55,327 nt of DNA from an uncultured Adlercreutzia sp. (GCA_910585575.1 CAJUFS010000011.1:1-55327), one strand, 5' to 3'. Shown: positions 43,323 through 52,570, numbered from the stretch's first letter. Numbers and translations: made by a program. The notes: a model not told the origin generated them from the sequence alone.

Positions 43323-43344
43323 CCACTTACCTAAATTCTTGCGA
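43323..43344. promoter_or_regulatory. Degenerate second copy of the 20-bp motif
   Basis: CCACTTACCTAAATTCTTGC followed by GA resembles the motif at 43402-43421 (ends CCACT and TTGCGA kept, two extra bases). It may be a second half of a regulator site array. Confidence 0.3.
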
Positions 43345-43401
43345 GCCCCTCTTCCAAGAACTACACCGCATTTTTCCATCGCAAAAACGGGGGTAAACCG
43401 C

Positions 43402-43421
43402 CACTACTTAAAAACGTGCGA
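43402..43421. promoter_or_regulatory. 20-bp conserved motif in the MFS-luxR divergent promoter
   Basis: CACTACTTAAAAACGTGCGA, 19 of 20 identical to 32095-32114. It lies 126 nt before the LuxR start and 221 nt before the MFS start. A site shared by both divergent promoters of the carnitine locus suggests control by the adjacent LuxR protein. Confidence 0.6.
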
Positions 43422-43546
43422 TGCCTCGATGAGGCTCACCACCCTATACTCAACTCTAGACTTGGCTGGTATGATCGCATTGGGAAATCCTGGCGTACCG
43501 AAATCGCCCCAGCCATCCGAACGAGCTTGAGCGTGAAGGAAGATAC

Positions 43547-45010
43547 ATGAATGCCAGCGCCGCCGAACCTGCTATTCAGTCCCCCGTGCCCCGTGTTTTT
43601 CAAGGAACCATCCTCGACCGACCCCTCTTCAAATATGTAGGGTTCGCCCTGTTGCTCTCATGGCACTACGTGTTCTGGTTCGTTCCTTCCATTTTCACAT
43701 CCGTGAACCTGATGGATGATCGCGTTACCTACTCATGGCTCACCAACTTGCTTGCGACCGCCGTGTTCGCCTTCGCCTTCGCCCTCATTCTGGGACGCAA
43801 GCGCCACCTTTCGTCTTGCATGCCCATCGTCGTGGCGGCTCCCCTGGCTTTGGCCCTTGGATCTTTTGCGTTGGCCGCTCTCCCCTTCGATTACGTTCCC
43901 AGCTTTCTGTGGTACACCTTAGTCGTGGCCCTCGGCGCCTGCGAGTCGATCTTCTGGATTCTATGGGGCGAGCGCTTCGCCTGCGAGAAAGCGAACTTCT
44001 CCATCCGCCACATCGGCACCACCTTCGGCCTCACGCTGCTGTGCTCTATCGCCGTCGCCCACTTCTTGCCGGCTTGGCTGACCGCTCCGTTTGCAAGCCT
44101 CCTTCTGGTAGCCTCGGGCGCTCTGCTCTTCGCCGCCTGCCGCAACGGCAGCACAACCTTCCCTGTGCTGCTGCCGCGCAATGCCGCCATGGGCGGTGTG
44201 CGCAACATGCTCATGGTGGGGCTCCTCACGCTGTTCGCCACGGCCGCCTGCTACTTCCTGGTTGCCATCATTCCCTGGGAAGAGCTGCCCTTCGCCGACC
44301 ATTCGTTCACCGTCGGCATTCTTTTGGGTGCGCTGTTCATGCTCGTCATTGGCGGCGCAGCATTCCTGGCCAAAGACAAGCTCAACGCTTTTAAGATCTA
44401 TCCCTGGCTCTTCGTGGCTGTCATCTTCGCCTACGCCCTTTTTCTGGCTGACCATTACTTCTACGCGGGCGCCTTCGATATCGGCGTCGGGCTCTCTTCC
44501 ATCTTCGAAGTCCTGCTGATCATGTACTTCGGCATTCTGATCACCAAGGGCTACGTCACCGCCTCGATGGGCTTCGCCTGCTCCTGCGGATTCGCGCGGC
44601 TGGGGAAGTGCCTTGGCAACACTCTGGCGGTTTCTTACGAGAGCATGCCCGACGTCGCCCTTGCCTACACGCCCGAAACAGCCCTTGCTTTCATGTGCCT
44701 GCTGGCCGCTCTGATCATTCCCCTCGTGCGGCAGGAGTTCAGCATTATTGCGCTTACCACTCTGGCGCCTACTCGAAGCGAGATCGAGGAGATCTGCGCC
44801 GAGGCCGCTAAGGAATTCAGCCTGTCGAGCCGCGAGGAAGACGTGCTGCTGCTTATCGCCCGCGGCTACACCACCAAGGCCATCGCCGACAAGCTGGTGC
44901 TGTCTCCCTACACGGTGAACACCCACATCCGCCACATCTACGACAAGATGCAAATCCACAAGCGCAGCGAGCTCATCAACTACCTCAACATGCAGCGCAG
45001 CGACTTTTAA
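43547..45010 (+). CDS. Membrane-spanning LuxR-family transcriptional regulator
   Basis: A 487-residue regulator. About 12 hydrophobic helices fill residues 20-410, an MFS-like sensor-sized domain with no recognised signature, and the last 62 residues are a LuxR HTH: LSSREEDVLLLIARGYTTKA, IADKLVLSPYTVNTHIRHIY. The N-terminus is cytoplasmic. Such proteins are abundant in Eggerthellaceae and often sit beside the genes they control. This one is divergent from the cai operon and shares its 20-bp motif with the fix-caiD promoter. Ligand and mode of action are unknown. Confidence 0.88.
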   Translation: MNASAAEPAIQSPVPRVFQGTILDRPLFKYVGFALLLSWHYVFWFVPSIFTSVNLMDDRVTYSWLTNLLATAVFAFAFALILGRKRHLSSCMPIVVAAPLALALGSFALAALPFDYVPSFLWYTLVVALGACESIFWILWGERFACEKANFSIRHIGTTFGLTLLCSIAVAHFLPAWLTAPFASLLLVASGALLFAACRNGSTTFPVLLPRNAAMGGVRNMLMVGLLTLFATAACYFLVAIIPWEELPFADHSFTVGILLGALFMLVIGGAAFLAKDKLNAFKIYPWLFVAVIFAYALFLADHYFYAGAFDIGVGLSSIFEVLLIMYFGILITKGYVTASMGFACSCGFARLGKCLGNTLAVSYESMPDVALAYTPETALAFMCLLAALIIPLVRQEFSIIALTTLAPTRSEIEEICAEAAKEFSLSSREEDVLLLIARGYTTKAIADKLVLSPYTVNTHIRHIYDKMQIHKRSELINYLNMQRSDF

Positions 45011-45030
45011 GCGGGCTGTCCTATCTGGGC

Positions 45031-45263
45031 CGCGCCCGCTTGCTCGGCCTTCGGCCTTGCGCGCGGTTGCTAGGTTGTTCCGGGTTGTTCCACTGGTCCG
45101 CGGGCGGGGGCGGTATCCCGCTCCGGGCACGCGCCGCTCCGCTGCTCGCTTCGCTCGTGCGCTGCGCTCCCTCATGCTTTCAACTGGCGCCCTTTGGGCG
45201 CTTTTCTTTTTTGGTGTTCAGACGGTGCCCTCCGGGGATACCGCCCCCGCCCGCTACTCTGCC
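45031..45263 (+). repeat. 233-bp structured element, family A copy 2
   Basis: It starts 20 nt after the luxR stop and has the same length as copy 1 at 28351-28583. Long arms 45100-45130 and 45225-45254 pair, with GCGGGCGGGGGCGGTATCCC exactly complementary to its partner. The internal terminator-like hairpin is GCGCCC-TTT-GGGCGC then TTTTCTTTTTT (45187-45211), which may also end the luxR transcript. Confidence 0.75.
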
Positions 45264-45329
45264 TTGGCTACTCGGGGCTCTAGAATCGGAGCGATTGGGA
45301 TTCGGGATTCACAATCGCATCCATCCTTG

Positions 45330-45464
45330 GGTTCCAGAATTGAGCGGTTTGGTTCCCTCTTCAATATTGAGGTGCATATCCGACCTGGGGTTTTGCCAAG
45401 CACCGATACCGAACTGCCCGATTTTGGCGCTCATCGGAGAACCAAACCGCTCAATTCTGGAACC
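45330..45464. repeat. Palindromic intergenic element, family B copy 3
   Basis: The outer 26 bases are a perfect inverted repeat (45330-45355 with 45439-45464: GGTTCCAGAAT...GGTTTGGTTC). The centre holds CGACCTGGGGTTTTGC and CCGATTTTGGC, shared with copy 2. It lies 67 bp after element A copy 2. Confidence 0.8.
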
Positions 45465-45593
45465 TGGCTGCCGCGCCCGTGTCTCGGTTCGCTAAAAATG
45501 TTCTGAAAAGCACGGTTTAGCAGGTGAATGACCCCGTTTGCTACTCTCAGCTTCTGGCTCATCTGGGAAAACGCACCTCCTGCCGAATCTCCT

Positions 45594-45639
45594 GTTCTGG
45601 AATAGACGGCTTAGCATGCAAAACCGTCTATTCCAGAAC
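45594..45639. repeat. Perfect 16-bp inverted repeat
   Basis: GTTCTGGAATAGACGG and CCGTCTATTCCAGAAC flank a 14-nt loop containing GCATGC. With A2, B3 and the terminator at 45673 it accounts for the 730-nt gene-free stretch before the FadD-like gene. Confidence 0.75.
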
Positions 45640-45672
45640 AATTCCCGGCACCCGGCCGCAAGCGAACGCAAA

Positions 45673-45706
45673 GAGACCCCGCCGCGTTAGCGCGCGGCGG
45701 GGTCTC
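45673..45706 (-). terminator. Terminator-like hairpin after the ligase at 45741
   Basis: A perfect 14-bp stem GAGACCCCGCCGCG/CGCGGCGGGGTCTC with a 6-nt loop, 35 nt past the stop codon on the minus strand. Confidence 0.7.
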
Positions 45707-45740
45707 GTGCTGGGTTTCCTAAACTCCGAAAACGTTGACG

Positions 45741-47429
45741 CTACTTCCCTGCCTTCACCAGCTCTTCGGCCATTTCTCGTAGCTTGAACTTCTGCACCTT
45801 CATAGAAGGGGTCATGGGGAAATCATCGACGAAGAACACGCGCTTGGGTACCTTATAGCGGGCGATGCGTGGGATGGCGTACTCGCGCACGGCCTCTTCA
45901 GTCAGGTGCTCGAAGCCGGGGCGCACGCGGATGAAGGCGCCCACGATCTCGCCGAACTTGGCATCGGGGATGCCCACCACCTGGGCATCGAGCACGCCGG
46001 GCATGGTCAGCAGGAAGTTCTCCACCTCGAGCGGGTAGATGTTCTCACCGCCGCGGATGATCATGTCCTTGATGCGGCCCGTGACGCGGAAGTAGCCGTC
46101 CTCGTCCACGGTGCCCATGTCGCCGGAGTGCAGGAAGCCGTTCTCGTCGATGGCCTTCTCCGTCTCCTCGGGCATCTTGTAGTAGCCCTTCATGACGTTG
46201 TAGCCCTTGCAGCACAGCTCGCCATGCTCGCCGGGAGCGCAGATGTGGCCGTCGTTGGGGTCGAGGATGCGCACCTCCACGGGAGGATGGGCGCGGCCCA
46301 CGGTCTCGCACTTGTGCGGGATGTCGTCGTCCACCGAGGTTTGGGTGAACACGGGGCTTGTTTCCGTGAGGCCGTAGCAGATGGTCACGTCGCGCATGTT
46401 CATGCGCTCCATCACCTCGCGCATGGTCTCTGGCGGGCAGGGGCTGCCGGCCATGATGCCCGTGCGCAGGTGCGACAGGTCGAAGGAGTCGAAGTCAGGG
46501 TGGTTCAGCTCGGCGATGAACATAGTGGGCACGCCGTAGACCGCCGTGGCCTTCTCCTTGTGCAACGCCTGCAGCACGAGTCCCGCGTCGAAGTCCTCCA
46601 CGATAATCATGGTGCAGCGGTGCGTGAGCGAGGCCATGACGCCCAGCACGCAGCCGAAGCAGTGGAAGAACGGCACCGGCAGACACACGCGATCCTCGGG
46701 CCCCAACTTCTGGCCCTCGCCAATGTAGAAGCCGTTGTTCAGGATGTTACGGTGTGTGAGCATGACGCCCTTGGGGAAGCCCGTGGTGCCGGAGGTGTAC
46801 TGCATCATGACCACGTCGTTGTTGTCGAACTGGCCCTGGGCCCACTCCAGCGAGCTGTCGGGCTTGTGCTGACCCAGCAGCAGAAGCTCGGGCACGCTGT
46901 AGAAACCGCGGTGCTTCTCGGGGCCCATGTAGATGAGATTCTCCAGGAAGGGGTACTCGGCGCTGCGCAGAAAGCCGCGCTGCACCTCGGTGGACTCGGG
47001 TACCAGGCCGCGGATAATTTCCAGGTAGTCCACGTCGCGGTAGGCGTCGATGACGCAGAGGGCCTTCATGTCCGACTGCTTCAGCACGTAATCCAGTTCG
47101 TGGCTCTTGTACACGGGGTTCACCGTGACCATGACCACGCCTATCTTCGCGCTAGCGTACATGAATGTCAGCCAGTCGGGAATATTGCGGGCCCAAACGC
47201 CCAGATGATCGCCGGGGCGCATGCCGACGGCCAGCAATCCCTTGGCCAAGTCGTCGGTGCGCTTGTCGAAATCGGCATAGGTCCAACGCAGATCGCGGTC
47301 CGGATACACCACGAACTCATGGTCCGGGTCAACCTCCGTCTGCATCTTCAGGTAGGCCCCCAGGGTCATCTCCGAGTGCAGCGGGTAATCTGGCGATCCG
47401 GGAACGGGAGCGTTCGTTTCTTCAGTCAT
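45741..47429 (-). CDS. FadD-like AMP-dependent acyl-CoA ligase
   Basis: A 562-residue adenylate-forming ligase of the medium/long-chain branch: [20 protein letters not shown] phosphate loop, [45 protein letters not shown] and the C-terminal catalytic Lys region [29 protein letters not shown] and [11 protein letters not shown] are typical of these ligases. It lies 9 nt after the XRE-cupin gene, a recurring pair in which the regulator likely senses the acid or acyl-CoA. Substrate not predictable. Confidence 0.9.
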   Translation of the reverse strand: MTEETNAPVPGSPDYPLHSEMTLGAYLKMQTEVDPDHEFVVYPDRDLRWTYADFDKRTDDLAKGLLAVGMRPGDHLGVWARNIPDWLTFMYASAKIGVVMVTVNPVYKSHELDYVLKQSDMKALCVIDAYRDVDYLEIIRGLVPESTEVQRGFLRSAEYPFLENLIYMGPEKHRGFYSVPELLLLGQHKPDSSLEWAQGQFDNNDVVMMQYTSGTTGFPKGVMLTHRNILNNGFYIGEGQKLGPEDRVCLPVPFFHCFGCVLGVMASLTHRCTMIIVEDFDAGLVLQALHKEKATAVYGVPTMFIAELNHPDFDSFDLSHLRTGIMAGSPCPPETMREVMERMNMRDVTICYGLTETSPVFTQTSVDDDIPHKCETVGRAHPPVEVRILDPNDGHICAPGEHGELCCKGYNVMKGYYKMPEETEKAIDENGFLHSGDMGTVDEDGYFRVTGRIKDMIIRGGENIYPLEVENFLLTMPGVLDAQVVGIPDAKFGEIVGAFIRVRPGFEHLTEEAVREYAIPRIARYKVPKRVFFVDDFPMTPSMKVQKFKLREMAEELVKAGK

Positions 47430-47438
47430 GGCCGCTCC

Positions 47439-48017
47439 TTAGAAGGGGGTGTAGACACACGCGAGGAACTTTGCGTTCTGGCCGTTGTGGGCGCGCACCT
47501 GGTGCGGCACGATGGAGTCGTAGTAGATGGACTCGCCCGGCCCCAGCACGTAGACCTCGTTGCCGTACTCGATCTCGATTTCGCCCTCCATGCCGTAGAG
47601 CCATTCCTCGCCCTCGTGGGAATCGAGCTTGTGGCTGGTCTCGCCCGCGGGCGTCACGGTAATGACGAAGGGATCCATATGGCGCGACGGACGCCCGGCC
47701 GCCAAGCTGAAGTAGGACAAGTCGCCGGCATCCTTGGCCGTCTGCAGCGAGCGCGTCTGCTCCACGGCCGCCATCTGCTCGGCATCGATATAGGCGGGGC
47801 CGAAGGCCTCGTCATCGTCCATGAGCGTGCCCAGACGCACGCCCAGGGCGCGTGTCAGCTTGATGAGCGGCGCCAGCGACGCCGGCACCTCGCCGGCCTC
47901 CAGACGCTCCACGGTCTCAACCTCGAAACCGCAGCGGTCGGCCAGGTCCTGCGTGGTAAGGTGATGGGCCTCGCGCAACGTGGTGATCTTGCGGCCCAGC
48001 TTGTTCTCGTCTGCCAT
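47439..48017 (-). CDS. XRE-family regulator with C-terminal cupin domain
   Basis: A 192-residue protein: an N-terminal HTH (LGRKITTLREAHHLTTQDLA, then DRCGFEVETVERLEAGEVPA) and a C-terminal cupin (SHEGEEWLYGMEGEIEIEYG, YVLGPGESIYYDSIVPHQV) with histidines for small-molecule or metal binding. The ATG at 48017 follows GAAGGGGGTT; a 13-codon longer form is rejected. It precedes the FadD-like ligase by 9 nt in one operon and likely controls it. Confidence 0.9.
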   Translation of the reverse strand: MADENKLGRKITTLREAHHLTTQDLADRCGFEVETVERLEAGEVPASLAPLIKLTRALGVRLGTLMDDDEAFGPAYIDAEQMAAVEQTRSLQTAKDAGDLSYFSLAAGRPSRHMDPFVITVTPAGETSHKLDSHEGEEWLYGMEGEIEIEYGNEVYVLGPGESIYYDSIVPHQVRAHNGQNAKFLACVYTPF

Positions 48018-48054
48018 GGAAACCCCCTTCGGTATGCGTTTCGCGTCATGATAC

Positions 48055-48087
48055 ACGAAAAGAGCGGCCTAAGCCGCCCTTTTCGGT
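48055..48087 (-). terminator. Intrinsic terminator after leuA
   Basis: A GAAAAGAGCGGC/GCCGCCCTTTTC stem with a CTAA loop and one mismatch, between the leuA stop and the XRE-cupin start. Confidence 0.8.
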
Positions 48088-48116
48088 GGTTTCCCGTAGG
48101 TTATTCGGGAGGTGCC

Positions 48117-49637
48117 CTAGCGCTTCTCCCCCAGCAGACGGTTGAGCGCGTTCAGATAAGCCTTGGCCGAGGACACGATGATGTCGCCGTCGGCACCGCG
48201 GCCGGTGTACACTTCCCCGCCGGCGGCCTTCACGCGCACCGTCACCTCGCCCAAAGCGTCGATGCCACGAGTGACGGCGGTGACGGCGAACTCGGACAGG
48301 TCGTTGTCCACCTGGACGATCTTATCGATGGCCTTGTACACGGCATCGATGGGGCCGGTACCCCACTCGCACACCGTGCTGTCGATGCCGTCGGGGCCCT
48401 TCAGCGTAACGGTGGCCGTGGGCTTCAGCGGGAAGCCGCAGCTCACCTGCACGCCGTCCAGGCTGTAGATGGCCGTCTCCTCGCGGTCGCGCTCGTTGAC
48501 CAGCGCCTCCAGATCCTCGTCGTAGACTTCCTTCTTCTTGTCGGCCACGTCGAGGAAGGCGGTGTACAGGCGATCGAGCTCTTCGCCCTCGTAGTTGTAG
48601 CCCAGCTCCTCCAGGCGGTGCTTCAGGGCCGCATGGCCGCTGCGGGCCGTCAGCACAATCTGGCTGGCGCCCACGCCCACCTCGGCCGGGTCGATGATCT
48701 CGTAGGTATCGCGCTTCTTCAGCACGCCGTCCTGATGGATGCCAGAGGAATGCGCAAAGGCGTTGGCGCCCACAATGGCCTTGTTGGCCTGGACGTTCAT
48801 GCCGGTGATGGAGCTGACCAGGCGGCTGGCCTTGATGAACTCGCGCGTGTTGATATCGGTGTGCGCGTCCAGCTCGTCGCCGTGCATGCGCATGGCCATG
48901 ACCACTTCTTCCATGGCCGTGTTGCCCGCGCGCTCGCCCAGGCCGTTGATGGTGCACTCGATCTGCGTGGCGCCGTTGCGCACGCCGGCCAGCGACAGGG
49001 CCGTGGCCATGCCCAGATCGTTGTGGCAGTGCACCGAGACGGTGACGTCGTCGATGCCCTTCACGTTGTCCATCAGGTACTTGATGCGGGCGCCGAAGTC
49101 CTCGGGCAGCGAGTAGCCTGTGGTATCGGGGATGTTCACCACAGTGGCACCGGCGCCGATAACGGCTTCGATGACGCGGGCCAAAAACGCGAAGTCGGAA
49201 CGACCGGCGTCCTCGGCGTAGAACTGCACGTCACCCACGAACTTCTTGGCATAGCTCACGCACTTCACCGCGCGCTCGATGCACTCCTCCTCGGTGATGC
49301 GCAGCTTGTCGCGCATGTGCGAGGGCGACACGCCGATGCCCGTATGGATGCGGGGCCGCTTGGCGTACTTGAGCGCGTCGGCCGCCGAGTCGATGTCCTT
49401 CTCCACCGCGCGGGTGAGGGCGCAGACCGTAGCCTGATCGCCGGCCAGTTCGGCAATGCGGCGCACGCTCTCGAAATCGCCCGGGCTGGAAATGGGGAAA
49501 CCCGCCTCGATGACGTCCACGTTCAAGCGAAGGAGCTGACGAGCGATGACCAGTTTTTCTTCGGTATTCATCGACGCGCCGGGCGACTGCTCGCCGTCGC
49601 GCAAGGTGGTGTCAAAAATGGCAATCTTGCGAGTCAT
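48117..49637 (-). CDS. leuA: 2-isopropylmalate synthase
   Basis: LeuA condenses acetyl-CoA with 2-oxoisovalerate, the first committed step of leucine synthesis. The 506-residue protein has the DRE-TIM barrel start [20 protein letters not shown], the metal-site [24 protein letters not shown] and the GIHQDG loop, then a C-terminal LeuA-dimer regulatory domain (about 380-506) for leucine feedback. The ATG at 49637 has AAGAAGGAG upstream. It stands alone between two terminators. Confidence 0.95.
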   Translation of the reverse strand: MTRKIAIFDTTLRDGEQSPGASMNTEEKLVIARQLLRLNVDVIEAGFPISSPGDFESVRRIAELAGDQATVCALTRAVEKDIDSAADALKYAKRPRIHTGIGVSPSHMRDKLRITEEECIERAVKCVSYAKKFVGDVQFYAEDAGRSDFAFLARVIEAVIGAGATVVNIPDTTGYSLPEDFGARIKYLMDNVKGIDDVTVSVHCHNDLGMATALSLAGVRNGATQIECTINGLGERAGNTAMEEVVMAMRMHGDELDAHTDINTREFIKASRLVSSITGMNVQANKAIVGANAFAHSSGIHQDGVLKKRDTYEIIDPAEVGVGASQIVLTARSGHAALKHRLEELGYNYEGEELDRLYTAFLDVADKKKEVYDEDLEALVNERDREETAIYSLDGVQVSCGFPLKPTATVTLKGPDGIDSTVCEWGTGPIDAVYKAIDKIVQVDNDLSEFAVTAVTRGIDALGEVTVRVKAAGGEVYTGRGADGDIIVSSAKAYLNALNRLLGEKR

Positions 49638-49683
49638 GGGTCTCCTTCTTTCTCTAAAATTGACTGGAAGCATCATAGCAAAA

Positions 49684-49713
49684 CAAAACGGCGCCCTCAC
49701 CTGGGCGCCGTTA
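49684..49713 (-). terminator. Intrinsic terminator between serA and leuA
   Basis: A 10-bp stem AACGGCGCCC/GGGCGCCGTT with a 6-nt loop, leading into TTGTTTTG on the minus strand. The 107-nt gap has no visible leucine-rich leader peptide, so a terminator is favoured over attenuation. Confidence 0.82.
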
Positions 49714-49744
49714 AAAAAGCACTATAGCGGGCCATCGACCGTGC

Positions 49745-51322
49745 CTATAGCACGATCTTCCACAGGTTGCGCAAATCGATGGCGCCGCGCAGGCGCTCCA
49801 GCACCGCGTCGTCCACATCGCCCTCAACGTTGATGTACACCAGTGCACAGCCCTCGCCGGCCTTGGTGCCAATTTGCATGGTGGTGATGTTCACGCCAGC
49901 CTCGCCCAAAATGGTACCGATGACACCGATGCGACCGGGAGCGTCCACATACTCGAACACCAGCGAGCACTTGGCCGGGGCAATGTCGATCTTGTAGCCC
50001 ATAAGCGATACGATACGCGGAGCATGGTCAGTGCCGTACAGGGTGGCTGCCACTTCCACATCGTCGGCCACAATGCGCACAGCGGAGGCGTACTCCTGGG
50101 CGTCATGGACCGCCGAAGTGGTGACAGCGATGCCGTGGCGCGCGGCGATGGACTCAGCGTTGGCTGCGGTGAAGGAACCGATGCGGCGATAGGACAGGCC
50201 GCCGTCGAGCACGGCTGCCACCAGGGGCGCCGGATCGGCGTCGCGGATGGAGCCGGCCAGCTCTACCTTCAGGGTTTTGGGCGTGCCGTCGAGGATCTGG
50301 CTGACCATGTGCCCCAGCATCTTGCAGGCGGGCACGTAGGGGCCTACGGAATCGAGCACCTCGGGCGGCAGCGGCGACAGGTTCACCGCCGTGGCCACCA
50401 TGGCCCCCTCCAGGCCGGCGCTGACGTAGTCGGCAATCTGCGTGGAGGCGCGGCGCTGGGCCTCGAAGGTCATGGGCGACAGGTGCGGCGTGAGGATGGC
50501 GTTCTCGAACTCGTGGAGCGGAGAGTCGGTGCAGGGCTCCACCTCGAAGGAGTCCAGGGCCACGGCGTTGATCTTGCCCGCAGCCACGAAATCGGCCAGC
50601 GCCTTCACGTCGAAGATGCCGCCGCGGGCGGCGTTCACCACCACCACACCGTCTTTCATGGCCGCGAACTCGTCGGCACCGAACATGCCCAGCGTGTCTA
50701 CCGTGCGGGGCAGGTGAACCGTGATGAAGTCGGCCATGGCCAGCACGGGCTCTACCTCGTCGTAGAGCGTGACGCCCAGGTGCAGCGCACGCTCCGGCGA
50801 GCAGTAGGGATCGTGGCCAATGAGGTTCATGCCGAAGGCCGCCGCGCGCTCGGCCACCAGACCGCCCACGCGGCCCAAACCGAAGATAGCCAGGGTCTTG
50901 CCATAGAGCTCGGTGCCCATGAACTGCCCGCGGTTCCATTCGCCGCGATGCATGGAGGCGCTGGCAGCGGGGATGTGGCGCGCCGCCGACAGCAGCAGCG
51001 CCATGGTGTGCTCCGCGGCGCTGATGACATTGGACGTAGGTGCGTTGCAGACGATAATACCGCGCTCGGAGGCCGCGTCGATGTCGATGTTGTCCACCGT
51101 CACGCCGGCGCGACCGATGATCTTGAGGTTCTTCGCCGCGTCCAGCAATGCGGGCGTGACACGGGTGTTTGGGTGCACAATCAGCGCCTCGTAGGGCTCG
51201 ATGGCCGCCACCAGCTGCTCGGCCGACGGGTCGATCAGCACGTCCACCTCGTAGCCGCGCTCGCGCAGAGCGTCGATGCCCTCCTGCACCAAATCTTCCG
51301 TGACCAGGATCTTCTTCGTCAT
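49745..51322 (-). CDS. serA: D-3-phosphoglycerate dehydrogenase
   Basis: SerA oxidises 3-phosphoglycerate with NAD, the first step of serine synthesis. The 525-residue protein is the long, actinobacterial form: a substrate/nucleotide core (LAIFGLGRVGGLVAERAAAF; NAARGGIFDVKALADF; HLSPMTFEAQRRAS), an allosteric-substrate-binding domain and a C-terminal ACT domain (EYVDAPGRIGVIGTILGEAG). The ATG at 51322 is chosen over a 24-codon longer form because it begins the conserved MTKKILVTEDL. It follows serC after a terminator-like hairpin. Confidence 0.95.
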   Translation of the reverse strand: MTKKILVTEDLVQEGIDALRERGYEVDVLIDPSAEQLVAAIEPYEALIVHPNTRVTPALLDAAKNLKIIGRAGVTVDNIDIDAASERGIIVCNAPTSNVISAAEHTMALLLSAARHIPAASASMHRGEWNRGQFMGTELYGKTLAIFGLGRVGGLVAERAAAFGMNLIGHDPYCSPERALHLGVTLYDEVEPVLAMADFITVHLPRTVDTLGMFGADEFAAMKDGVVVVNAARGGIFDVKALADFVAAGKINAVALDSFEVEPCTDSPLHEFENAILTPHLSPMTFEAQRRASTQIADYVSAGLEGAMVATAVNLSPLPPEVLDSVGPYVPACKMLGHMVSQILDGTPKTLKVELAGSIRDADPAPLVAAVLDGGLSYRRIGSFTAANAESIAARHGIAVTTSAVHDAQEYASAVRIVADDVEVAATLYGTDHAPRIVSLMGYKIDIAPAKCSLVFEYVDAPGRIGVIGTILGEAGVNITTMQIGTKAGEGCALVYINVEGDVDDAVLERLRGAIDLRNLWKIVL

Positions 51323-51422
51323 ATGCGCCGCCTTCCCGAAAGAGCGCTCCAGCGCTCTCCCGTTGCCAGAACAGAAGCCTCGCGCCCCCTGCAAGGGCCG
51401 ATGACCCCGTCCTCTCGGTCAT

Positions 51423-51471
51423 CAAAGAAGGGCGGCGCGCACTCTTCGAGCCGCAAGCCGCCCTTTTCTCG
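51423..51471 (-). terminator. Long-loop hairpin after serC
   Basis: AAGAAGGGCGGC pairs with GCCGCCCTTTTC across about 20 nt of loop, between the serC stop and serA. It may be a partial terminator within a serC-serA unit. Confidence 0.55.
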
Positions 51472-51487
51472 CTGAAAGCAGGATACC

Positions 51488-52570
51488 TTACCCGTTGTTC
51501 TTTTCAAACTCGGCCATGAAGGCAACCAGCGCCTCAACGCCGGCCTTGGGCATGGCGTTGTAGATGGAGGCGCGCATGCCGCCCACAGAGCGATGGCCCT
51601 TGATGGACTCGATGCCGTGGCTCTTCGCCTCGGCCACGAACAGGGCATCCAGCTCGTCGGAGCCCGTGACGAAGGGCACGTTCATGAGCGAACGATCCTC
51701 CTTGCGGGCCGTGCCCTTGAACAGCTTCGACTGATCCAGATAATCGTAGAGGATAGCGGCCTTCTCGACGTTGCGCTCCTTCATGACGGACAGGCCTCCC
51801 ATGTTCTTCAGCCACTTGAACACCAGGCCGCAGATGTAGATGCCGTAGGCCGGCGGAGTGTTGGACAGCGACTTGGCCTCCACCTGGGTGGTGTAGCGCA
51901 TGATGGAGGGCGTAAAGGGCAGCACGTCCTCGCGCACCAGGTCGTCGCGCACGATGACGATGGTGACGCCGGCCGGGCCGATGTTCTTCTGCACGCCGCC
52001 GTAGATGAGGCCGAACTTCGACACATCCATGGGCTCGGACAGGAACATGGAGCTGACGTCGGTGACCAGCGGGATGTTGCCGGTGTCGGGCAGCTTCGGA
52101 TAGGTGGTGCCGTAGATGGTCTCGTTCTGGCAGATACACACGTAGTCGGCGTCGGGCGAGAACGTCAGGCCGTCCACGTCGGGGACGTAGGAGAAGTTCT
52201 CGTCCTCGGAAGATGCCACGCAATTAGCGGTGCCGTAGAGCTTCGCTTCCTTCCAGGCCTTCTTCGACCAGGAGCCGGACACGATGTAGTCAGCCACCTT
52301 GTTCTGCATGAGGTTCATGGGGATGGCGGCGAACTGCTGCGTGGCGCCGCCCTGCAGGAACAGCACCTGGTAGTTGTCGGGGATGGCCAGAAGGTCGCGC
52401 AGATCGGCCTCGGCGGTCTCGATGATCTTCGCGAAGGGCTTAGAGCGATGGCTCATCTCCATGACGGACATGCCCGTGCCGTCGTAGTCGAGCATCTCGG
52501 CAGCTGCCTGGCGCAGCACCTCCTCGGGAAGTACGGCCGGACCGGCAGAAAAGTTGTAAACCCTAGCCAT
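51488..52570 (-). CDS. serC: Phosphoserine aminotransferase
   Basis: SerC uses PLP to make phosphoserine from 3-phosphohydroxypyruvate and glutamate. The 360-residue protein has the typical MARVYNFSAGPAVLPEEVL start, EMSHRSKPF, VLFLQGGATQQFA, the PLP-lysine in IYGGVQKNIGPAGV and the late GHRSVGGMRASIYNAMP. The ATG at 52570 has GAAGGAG upstream; a longer in-frame form is rejected. Confidence 0.96.
   Translation of the reverse strand: MARVYNFSAGPAVLPEEVLRQAAAEMLDYDGTGMSVMEMSHRSKPFAKIIETAEADLRDLLAIPDNYQVLFLQGGATQQFAAIPMNLMQNKVADYIVSGSWSKKAWKEAKLYGTANCVASSEDENFSYVPDVDGLTFSPDADYVCICQNETIYGTTYPKLPDTGNIPLVTDVSSMFLSEPMDVSKFGLIYGGVQKNIGPAGVTIVIVRDDLVREDVLPFTPSIMRYTTQVEAKSLSNTPPAYGIYICGLVFKWLKNMGGLSVMKERNVEKAAILYDYLDQSKLFKGTARKEDRSLMNVPFVTGSDELDALFVAEAKSHGIESIKGHRSVGGMRASIYNAMPKAGVEALVAFMAEFEKNNG

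Noticed and set aside
45906-49727. Very long plus-strand open frame (over 1200 codons) across 45.9-49.7 kb
   Set aside because: It runs antisense to the FadD-like ligase, the XRE-cupin gene and leuA, all with clear family motifs; its translation is His/Gly/Val-rich low complexity typical of antisense high-GC frames.
49638-49744. Leucine attenuator before leuA
   Set aside because: The gap has a good terminator but no leucine-rich leader peptide and no room for alternative pairing.
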